Notes under the pieces: generated by a model
Told to the model about the DNA's origin: nothing
The model's database searches: none
The model's input: the letters and a program-made list of their open reading frames with translations, nothing else
Position numbers and translations under genes: made by a program
Assembly (NCBI GenBank): GCA_035295845.1
Contig: DATGIF010000031.1
Location: 1-64,000 of the forward strand
DNA from: Palsa-892 sp035295845
Lineage (GTDB): Bacteria; Pseudomonadota; Alphaproteobacteria; Rhizobiales; Xanthobacteraceae
DNA: 64,000 nucleotides
Reading direction: 5' to 3'
Shown here: positions 62,455 to 64,000 of the stretch, one piece after another
Position numbering within the stretch: position 1 is the first letter of the stretch
Layout: each line of letters starts with the position of its first letter

Positions 62455-62577
62455 GGATGCCCCCGCTTCACGCGATCAGGCGTTGATCGGCAATCTTGGC
62501 CGGATGGATGATTATAGCGGATTCGCGCGAAGCAAAGATGTCTACTGTAGCGAACCCGAAGCTCGCATAGGGGAACA

Positions 62578-62871
62578 TTAGCGGTCGCGCGCCGGGACTT
62601 CGATCCCGGCGCAGTTGCGGCGGCCTTGCATGGCGCAATCCTGCATCCTGCCCAGGTCCCGCAGCGTGTTCATGAGCCACACGCCCGTGAGCACGAGGAT
62701 GACCAGAAAGACGCCGATGCCGATCAACGCTCCGGTGCTCAACGGCTCTTCGTCGTCCGATTTGCCCGGCGCGGGCGCAGGCCGTTTCGCAATGGATTTT
62801 TGCGCCGCGGGAAAGCGCACGATATTCGGTTCGCCTGGCGGCGCTGGGGAGTGGTTTGATTCCGACGGCAT
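62578..62871 (-). CDS. Small single-pass membrane protein
   Basis: A 97-residue protein starting at ATG 62871. The first 45 residues are polar and Pro/Lys-rich (MPSESNHSPAPPGEPN). A transmembrane helix lies at about 48-70 (GALIGIGVFLVILVLTGVWL), and the C-terminal part has two Cys (QDCAMQGRRNCAG). It is divergent from the small gene at 62950. Similar proteins are frequent in Rhizobiales, with no known function. Confidence 0.65.
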   Translation of the reverse strand: MPSESNHSPAPPGEPNIVRFPAAQKSIAKRPAPAPGKSDDEEPLSTGALIGIGVFLVILVLTGVWLMNTLRDLGRMQDCAMQGRRNCAGIEVPARDR

Positions 62872-62949
62872 GGATCGATTGTGCGACGGGAATGTGATTG
62901 CGTCGAGGCCGCCATTTCGTGCGCGCGGCCGAAGCTGTATAGTCCGCTC

Positions 62950-63243
62950 GTGAGGCGGATCGTCACACTCTTTTGCGTTTGGTGGCTGGCGCTCGGTTGT
63001 GCGCGCACCGCGAGCGAGCTCGTGCATTTCGGCATGACCACCGACGAAGCGGCGGCGGTGTTCGGCGCGAGCATGACTTACGTCACCGAGCGCCGCGATT
63101 CGCAGATCTACATGGTCGGCGGGCCCGCACCGATTCCGGGCGTCTATCCGCCCTGGGTGGAAGAGCGGCTCTATTTGCAATTCCGCCGGGGGCGGCTCAC
63201 CGGCTGGAAGAACGAGTGGGACGCGCGCAAGTTTTGGTTTTGA
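62950..63243 (+). CDS. Small exported protein of unknown function
   Basis: About 97 residues from a GTG at 62950. It begins RRIVTLFCVWWLALGCARTASE, a lipoprotein-like or signal sequence. The rest has HFGMTTDEAAAVFG and YLQFRRGRLTGWKNEWDARKFW. No family is recognised. The next gene begins four bases later. Confidence 0.5.
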   Translation: MRRIVTLFCVWWLALGCARTASELVHFGMTTDEAAAVFGASMTYVTERRDSQIYMVGGPAPIPGVYPPWVEERLYLQFRRGRLTGWKNEWDARKFWF

Positions 63244-63246
63244 TCG

Positions 63247-63492
63247 ATGATGCGGCCGGCTTATCTCATCCTCTGCGGCTCTCTCTTGCTCGCTGCGGCA
63301 ACGGCAAAAGCGGCCGACATTCCGAATTTTCCCAAAGTTCGTTCGGCGCCCGCGGGCGATGGCCTCCCGGCGAATTGTCTCGAATGGACCGATGGCTGCC
63401 GCGTCTGCGCGCGGCAGGGTGATGGCACGGCCGCCTGCTCGAATGTGGGCATTGCTTGCGTGCCGCAGAAGGCGCGCTGCACGCGGCCCTGA
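63247..63492 (+). CDS. Small secreted cysteine-rich protein
   Basis: An 81-residue protein. The signal peptide is the first about 22 residues (ending ATAKAAD). The mature part has six Cys: ANCLEWTDGCRVCARQ, TAACSN, GIACVP and ARCTRP. Short proteins with this CLEWTDGCRVC pattern appear in several Rhizobiales. It may be disulfide-stabilised in the periplasm. Confidence 0.65.
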   Translation: MMRPAYLILCGSLLLAAATAKAADIPNFPKVRSAPAGDGLPANCLEWTDGCRVCARQGDGTAACSNVGIACVPQKARCTRP

Positions 63493-63576
63493 GGGAACCC
63501 CCCGGCGATTCAACCTTGGCGAGTCGTGGACAGTCACGGCCGAATTGCGCTCAGATTCGCCAAGGGCGATTCGATC

Positions 63577-63996
63577 ATGCGCAAAGCCGTCCGCACGCCA
63601 GAGGAATTGAACGCGTTGCTCAGCGCGGAATTACGCCGCGTGCCGGGCTGCGAGGGCGCCGCCTGGGTGCGTGTCTACCGGTTGCGCAAGCACGTCCGCG
63701 GCCGGAACTGGCTCGCCGCTTTTCTGTCCGCCGGGAGCGCCGACAAGGGTGCGTGTGCGCGGGCGCTCATCGAAATCGAACGGCGGCTGCAGGCGGAATT
63801 TGATCTGGCGCCCGAGCGAACCGCACGCGAGCGTTCGCGCCCGTTCCTCGGCTATCGCCGCCATCACCGGCGGCTGCCGTCGCGCTTACTGGAATTCGGC
63901 GCTCCGGAAAAGACCGCGATGATGATCTCAACACTCAACGCCGTTCGCTCGCTATTGCTGCGAAAGCGACGTCATTTGCGCGGCAGCGCTCATTGA
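63577..63996 (+). CDS. Basic protein of unknown function
   Basis: A 139-residue protein from ATG 63577 (a GTG at 63526 would add 17). The core starts RTPEELNALLSAELRRVPGCEGAAW, then a very Arg-rich region (FLGYRRHHRRLPSRLLEF and LLRKRRHLRG). No membrane segment. No family recognised. It is the last gene of the window, and the following bases are too few to judge a terminator. Confidence 0.55.
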   Translation: MRKAVRTPEELNALLSAELRRVPGCEGAAWVRVYRLRKHVRGRNWLAAFLSAGSADKGACARALIEIERRLQAEFDLAPERTARERSRPFLGYRRHHRRLPSRLLEFGAPEKTAMMISTLNAVRSLLLRKRRHLRGSAH

Positions 63997-64000
63997 GGGT

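Noticed and set aside
62872..63537. A longer version of the small membrane protein gene (319 residues)
   Set aside because: The extra N-terminal part is antisense to the small genes at 62950 and 63247, and has no membrane or domain pattern.

Overview
The window is a 64 kb piece of a GC-rich alphaproteobacterial chromosome, most likely Rhizobiales (Bradyrhizobium/Xanthobacteraceae side). Pointers to this are an SUF operon behind a perfect Irr-type iron box, a class I PHA synthase, orphan TctC/Bug and LivK-type binding proteins, the gene order hom-glpX-recJ, a peroxiredoxin/AsmA/tyrS neighbourhood, and the short inverted repeats typical of Rhizobiales intergenic DNA. It is almost all housekeeping DNA, tightly packed. 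I saw no tRNA, rRNA, CRISPR array, prophage or insertion sequence. Family names come from reading the translated sequence, not from a database search.

Layout. 1-4.6 kb: the 3' end of a class A penicillin-binding protein, a two-gene ABC transporter on the other strand, and prfB with its programmed +1 frameshift. 4.7-9.4 kb: exported and membrane proteins of unknown role, including a three-gene run (four-helix membrane protein, ClpP-fold protein, exported alpha/beta hydrolase with Asp at the nucleophile position), then an EamA transporter. 9.5-13.2 kb: fadD-like acyl-CoA ligase, a tripartite tricarboxylate transporter binding protein, a pair of TetR-like palindromes, a small six-cysteine secreted protein, and two terminators that may bracket a small RNA. 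13.2-21.9 kb: M23 peptidase, Bcp peroxiredoxin, a 1203-residue AsmA/DUF3971 protein with a histidine-rich tail, tyrS, anmK and a hydrolase.

22-29.7 kb: a complete SUF iron-sulfur operon (cysteine desulfurase, sufB, a small membrane protein, sufC, sufD, sufS, sufT-like, sufA-like, then a TfoX-like gene), led by the Irr box. 29.7-39.9 kb: diguanylate cyclase, RhlE-type helicase, hydrolases, pobA, a metallo-beta-lactamase-fold enzyme, cold-shock protein, LivK-type binding protein, isoprenylcysteine-methyltransferase-like protein, a two-subunit MaoC-type dehydratase, and an FlK-type thioesterase.

40-45.3 kb: parE, then three tandem paralogues of a family I do not recognise, the best candidate here for something undescribed. 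45.4-51.3 kb: argC, queD/queE, trmO, and a phaC-maoC-epoxide hydrolase cluster. 51.3-52.2 kb: a gene-poor stretch with a decayed outer-membrane barrel fragment, and a lipoprotein. 52.3-58.3 kb: aminotransferase-hom-glpX-GNAT-recJ. 58.3-64 kb: UDP-sugar epimerase, OmpA-type lipoprotein, a large patatin-like protein, and four small proteins of unknown function.
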